Below, piece by piece: positions 60,941-64,000 of a DNA stretch of 64,000 bases. The translations under genes were made by a program, and so were the position numbers. The first letter of the stretch is position 1; the number at the start of each line of letters is the position of its first letter. The notes beneath the pieces are model-generated. The model was not told the origin of the DNA. It ran no database searches and saw only the letters and a program-made list of their open reading frames with translations. The DNA is taken from positions 1,922,001-1,986,000 of the forward strand of contig NZXX01000001.1 in NCBI GenBank assembly GCA_002702065.1. The letters run 5' to 3'. The DNA comes from Anaerolineaceae bacterium. GTDB lineage: Bacteria > Chloroflexota > Anaerolineae > Aggregatilineales > Phototrophicaceae.

Positions 60941-61585
60941 GTGGATGAAAGCGATCCCATACGGATCATGATCGTTGATGATCACGCTATGGTTCGCAGC
61001 GGGTTGGGGATCTTGCTAAGGCAGTACTCTGACTTGAAAGTCGTCGCTGAAGCTGCTGATGCGGAAGAAGCCATACGGCTTTGCGCCAATCTTCAACCAG
61101 ATTTGTTGCTGATGGATATCATACTGCCGGGCATCAACGGGATTGAGGCAACACGCCAGATACGCCAGCAGTGGCCCCAGATGAAAGTCATCGTCATAAC
61201 CGGGTTCGATGAGGAGGTATTTATTCAGGAATCCCTGCAAGCCGGGGCAATCAGCTATTTGCTTAAGGACATTTCCATACCTGATCTCGTAGAGGCCATC
61301 AAAGCGGGTCATGCCGGACGTTCGATACTCTCTCCACAGGCGACTGAAGCCCTGATTCGGGCGACAACAGAACCACCGCCTCTCGGCCATAATTTGACCC
61401 CACGTGAACGAGATGTCTTGATGGAATTGGCTCATGGATGCAGTAATCGAGAGATTGCAGAAATCCTGAGAATCAGCCGTTCGACCGTGAAACACCATGT
61501 CAGCCACATTCTTTCTAAGCTGGAAGCCAGCAGTCGGGCAGAAGCTGCCGCGCTCGCCATGCAACACCAAATTATTGAATCATAG
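60941..61585 (+). CDS. NarL/FixJ-family response regulator (LuxR-type HTH)
   Basis: Two-component response regulator of 214 aa. Receiver domain 7-125 with acidic pair VDD (12-14), phospho-acceptor Asp59 (LLMDIILPG), and SYLLKDIS with the conserved Lys. LuxR HTH 148-205 (LTPRERDVLMELAHGCSNREIAEILRISRSTVKHHVSHIL). The GTG start follows AAAGGA. No histidine kinase is encoded in the window, so it is an orphan here. Confidence 0.94.
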   Translation: MDESDPIRIMIVDDHAMVRSGLGILLRQYSDLKVVAEAADAEEAIRLCANLQPDLLLMDIILPGINGIEATRQIRQQWPQMKVIVITGFDEEVFIQESLQAGAISYLLKDISIPDLVEAIKAGHAGRSILSPQATEALIRATTEPPPLGHNLTPRERDVLMELAHGCSNREIAEILRISRSTVKHHVSHILSKLEASSRAEAAALAMQHQIIES

Positions 61586-61737
61586 AAATTAAATTTACAG
61601 GACCACACTGAAAAAGGGGTCCGGTGGGCTATTGATCTATCGGTCAATTGGGCTATATGGAAATCATCTTGGCACCCGTTGTCGCACCGGAAAGGTTGGT
61701 CTATAGTGGTTCACCGGAATGAGATGGGGAGGTACCT
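61586..61737. other. Intergenic region before the small coiled-coil gene
   Basis: A 152-base gap. GGACC/GGTCC (61605-61622) forms a short stem without a T run, and CACCGGAA occurs twice (near 61686 and 61712). No promoter pair or gene is convincing. Confidence 0.3.
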
Positions 61738-62025
61738 ATGTTACCGCGAAAAGATTACCCTATGGTCATCAATACCGAATTGCAACAGCTCGATTTTGAG
61801 ATCAGAAAACTACAACGGCGTCTCGAACAATCCGGTGATCGTGCGCGACATGAGTATGCTGAGTGGCTTGATGTGATGCGGGTAAAACTGCGTCAGGCGC
61901 GCAGCAAACTGAAAGCCCTGGAACAAGCTTCCGATGATAACTGGGACGCAATCAAAGCGGACCTGGATAACACACGTAATGCGTTGAAAACGATGCTGAG
62001 TAATACGCTTGCTCAGGTGTCGTAG
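61738..62025 (+). CDS. Small coiled-coil protein, function unknown
   Basis: Protein of 95 aa behind a good ribosome site (GGGGAGGT). Almost the whole chain is predicted helical, with heptad-like spacing (LQQLDFEIRKLQRRLEQ, then VKLRQARSKLKALEQ) and many charged residues. It has no signal peptide or cysteine. I do not recognise a family, though small helical proteins of this kind occur near stress genes. It is encoded 43 bases before otsA in the same direction, so a stress-related role is conceivable. Confidence 0.7.
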   Translation: MLPRKDYPMVINTELQQLDFEIRKLQRRLEQSGDRARHEYAEWLDVMRVKLRQARSKLKALEQASDDNWDAIKADLDNTRNALKTMLSNTLAQVS

Positions 62026-62068
62026 GACAACTAGTCAATTATATAGGTCAATATTAGAAGGAGTGGCA

Positions 62069-63643
62069 ATGACGGAGACGGAACACAGCATGCAGCCGGA
62101 GGAAAATCCTCTCATTGTAATTGTGTCGAACAGAGGGCCGTTCTCTTTTAGCGCAAACGATGATGGTTCATTCGATGTCGAGAGAGGGGCCGGTGGTTTG
62201 GTGACAGCCTTAGGTGCGCTGGCCGAGAAGCATGATGTGCTGTGGATTGCCGCGGCATTGAGTGCAGGCGACCAAAAATGGGCCGACCTGCATGGGAGTG
62301 AACCCCAGAATGTTCAGGGTATTCAGCTTCGGTTGATTCGGGCTGAAAACGATGAACAGTATGATCAGTATTACAACATCATCAGCAACCCGCTCCTGTG
62401 GTTCATTCAGCATCAACTATGGGACACGTCGCGTAAACCCAGTATTACAGCCGAAATGTGGGAGGCGTGGCAGAATGGCTACGTCGCCATGAATCGACTG
62501 TTGGCACAGGCAATTGCCGATACTGTGAAAGATGTAAACCGTCAGATCATTATCTTTCCGCAGGATTACCATCTCTATCTTGTGCCACGCTATTTACGCG
62601 AAGAACTGGGCAGTCGTGTCCATATTCAACCGTTCATCCATATACCATGGCCTGGCCCGGACGCATGGCGTGTCCTACCTCAACAGATGCGCGTGGCGTT
62701 GCTCGATAGCTTGATGCAGTCGGACCGAATTGGCTTCCAGACCAAGAAGGATGCCTTTAACTTCGTACAGACCTGCCGCTTCTATATGGATGATGCGCAT
62801 TCGCATGGCAGTCGCGACTCGATCCACTACAAAGGCCGCCGGGTTGACGCCAGCGCGTATCCCATTTCCGTCGATGCCGAGAAGGTGCAGGAGATGGCAG
62901 GGCAGCCGTTGACGCTGGAACTGGAAGACCAGATCAAGGATTTTGCGGGTGGTCGACAGCTTATCCTGCGAACAGATCGTGTTGAACCCAGCAAGAATAT
63001 TTTGCGCGGCCTGGAGGCATTTCAGGAATTACTGGAGATGCACCCGGAACATCAGGGCAAAGTCCAGATGATTGCGCTGCTGGTGCCATCACGTATGGAA
63101 GTGGATGAATACCACAGCTATTTGCAGGAAATCATGGCTTTGGCCGGGTTCATTAATGCCGAGTATAGCGATGGTTACTGGGAGCCAGTACGGATTCTGC
63201 TGGGTGACAATTATCAACGTGCGATCGCAGCCATGAAACTGTACGACGTGCTGCTGGTCAACCCGATTGCCGATGGTATGAACCTGGTTGCCAAAGAAGG
63301 GGTACTGGTTAACAAGAACGATGGTGTGCTGGTGCTCTCAGAATATGCTGGCGCATTTTATGAGTTGGGGGAGGACGCATTGACGGTTTCGCCCTTTGAT
63401 ACCTATGGCACGGCTGAAACGCTTCATAGCGCACTCGTCATGGCGCGTGATGAACGGCACAAGCGTGCCGAAAATCTTCGGGATTCGGTGCTGGCGGCTG
63501 ATGTCAAGCGCTGGTTTTATCAGCAGGTCGATGATGCTTTACGCGATTTGAGCAGCCAGGAAAAAAGCGCTTCGACATCAGAAACACCAGAGGTCATGAC
63601 GTCGGCTGCTTCGCCAACGACTTCGGGCATATCCGGTGACTGA
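62069..63643 (+). CDS. otsA: Trehalose-6-phosphate synthase (GT20)
   Basis: Transfers glucose from UDP- or GDP-glucose to glucose-6-phosphate. 524 aa. IVSNRGPFSF at the start (glycine-rich loop region; many relatives have SNRLP), PQDYHLYLVPRYLRE, HIPWPGPDAWRVLP, and the donor site RTDRVEPSKNILRGLEAF with Arg and Lys; NLVAKEGVLVNKNDGVLVLSEYAGA binds the nucleotide sugar. The ATG at 62069 has AGAAGGAG before it. The last 40 residues are Ser/Thr-rich, lie outside the fold, and are encoded on top of the opposite-strand otsB. Confidence 0.93.
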   Translation: MTETEHSMQPEENPLIVIVSNRGPFSFSANDDGSFDVERGAGGLVTALGALAEKHDVLWIAAALSAGDQKWADLHGSEPQNVQGIQLRLIRAENDEQYDQYYNIISNPLLWFIQHQLWDTSRKPSITAEMWEAWQNGYVAMNRLLAQAIADTVKDVNRQIIIFPQDYHLYLVPRYLREELGSRVHIQPFIHIPWPGPDAWRVLPQQMRVALLDSLMQSDRIGFQTKKDAFNFVQTCRFYMDDAHSHGSRDSIHYKGRRVDASAYPISVDAEKVQEMAGQPLTLELEDQIKDFAGGRQLILRTDRVEPSKNILRGLEAFQELLEMHPEHQGKVQMIALLVPSRMEVDEYHSYLQEIMALAGFINAEYSDGYWEPVRILLGDNYQRAIAAMKLYDVLLVNPIADGMNLVAKEGVLVNKNDGVLVLSEYAGAFYELGEDALTVSPFDTYGTAETLHSALVMARDERHKRAENLRDSVLAADVKRWFYQQVDDALRDLSSQEKSASTSETPEVMTSAASPTTSGISGD

Positions 63644-64000
63644 ACGCCGATGCCGACTGCGTGGCAGACGCCACTTTCGCGCAGCTGCCGTGCCGCATGC
63701 AGCGCATCGACATCGGTGGTATCATCACCTATGTAAATGGCAGCATCAAGCTGGAACTCCTCGACAAGGTTACGAAAAGCTGTACCCTTGTCAACTTCGA
63801 TGGGGGGACGTAACTCGAAGACCATGCGCCCCTGAAACAGACGCAGACCTTGTGAATCAGCGATTTCCTGGATGATAGGGTGGAATTGTATGGCTGTTTC
63901 GTTTGGGTCAGAGACCTGTCGATAATGAACAGAAAGCGTAGCACCTTTGTCTTCGACAACCATGCCGGGGATTTTCCGGGCATTCAGGCTGGCGGTGGCG
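63520..64000 (-). CDS. otsB: Trehalose-6-phosphate phosphatase, partial (5' end beyond window)
   Basis: HAD-family phosphatase that releases trehalose. Only the C-terminal part (about 160 residues) is in the window; the frame is open to base 64000. Visible features are KIPGMVVEDKGATLSVHYR (cap region), the substrate/Lys motif VDKGTAFRNLVEE, and HAD motif IV YIGDDTTDVDALHA. Its end overlaps the end of otsA by 124 bases on the opposite strand. Together with otsA it makes the two-step trehalose pathway for stress protection. Confidence 0.9.
   Translation of the reverse strand, partial: ATASLNARKIPGMVVEDKGATLSVHYRQVSDPNETAIQFHPIIQEIADSQGLRLFQGRMVFELRPPIEVDKGTAFRNLVEEFQLDAAIYIGDDTTDVDALHAARQLRESGVCHAVGIGVQSPDMPEVVGEAADVMTSGVSDVEALFSWLLKSRKASSTC

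Noticed and set aside
1..64000. CRISPR arrays, tRNA or rRNA genes, insertion sequences, prophage
   Set aside because: No regular repeat-spacer pattern, tRNA-like cloverleaf with T-loop, ribosomal RNA sequence or transposase/integrase was seen by eye on either strand.

Overview
The window is bacterial, gene-dense (about 90% coding), moderately GC-rich, and complete apart from one gene cut at the right edge. The best guess for the source is a heterotrophic Chloroflexota of the Anaerolineae type. This is an inference from gene style, not from a marker gene: many solute-binding-protein ABC transporters, two LacI regulators, a coenzyme F420-type luciferase-like oxidoreductase, a single-chain PurL with a PurS-like N-terminus, and binding proteins with Pro/Thr/Glu-rich tails. 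I saw no rRNA, tRNA, CRISPR array, phage or insertion sequence.

Layout. (1) 44-8429: a leftward NMT1/SsuA-type ABC importer, divergent from a rightward set made of a carbon-nitrogen hydrolase, an F420-type LLM oxidoreductase and a dihydropyrimidinase. Together they suggest uptake and reductive-type degradation of a pyrimidine or hydantoin. (2) 8482-24771: a long leftward catabolic block, read in the order 2-oxoacid dehydrogenase E1alpha and E1beta, an M24 peptidase-fold protein, E2, aldehyde dehydrogenase, a complete Liv-type branched-chain/aromatic importer, a FadR-type GntR regulator, a 3-hydroxyisobutyrate-dehydrogenase-like enzyme, an amidohydrolase, OsmC and KduI. A LacI regulator lies at its head. 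The substrate is unknown. (3) 24962-30792: a YesL-like membrane protein, a sucrase/ferredoxin-like protein and an iron-siderophore importer. (4) 31185-40898: a purine operon purL-C-E-F-D-M-N ending in a clear terminator. PurE is of the class II (CO2-using) type, which fits the absence of purK. An intrinsic-terminator hairpin lies inside the first 150 bases of purL.

(5) 40968-49556: scattered metabolic genes, including galactonate dehydratase, PfkB, an isochorismatase-fold hydrolase, a disulfide oxidoreductase, pterin dehydratase, a PAC2 protein, and a DapA-like lyase paired with an FAD amine oxidase. (6) 49701-51917: molybdate ModA and ModB with a PadR regulator. (7) 51985-59758: an Opp/Dpp peptide-type importer divergent from a LacI regulator, with a well-defined operator and promoter region between them. 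(8) 59899-64000: a Rieske oxygenase, an orphan NarL-type response regulator, a small coiled-coil protein, and convergent trehalose genes otsA and otsB that overlap tail to tail.

The most unusual points are the terminator embedded in purL, the class II PurE, the permease that carries a binding-protein-like periplasmic domain, the M24 protein that lacks a metal ligand inside a dehydrogenase operon, and the Opp/LacI operator array.
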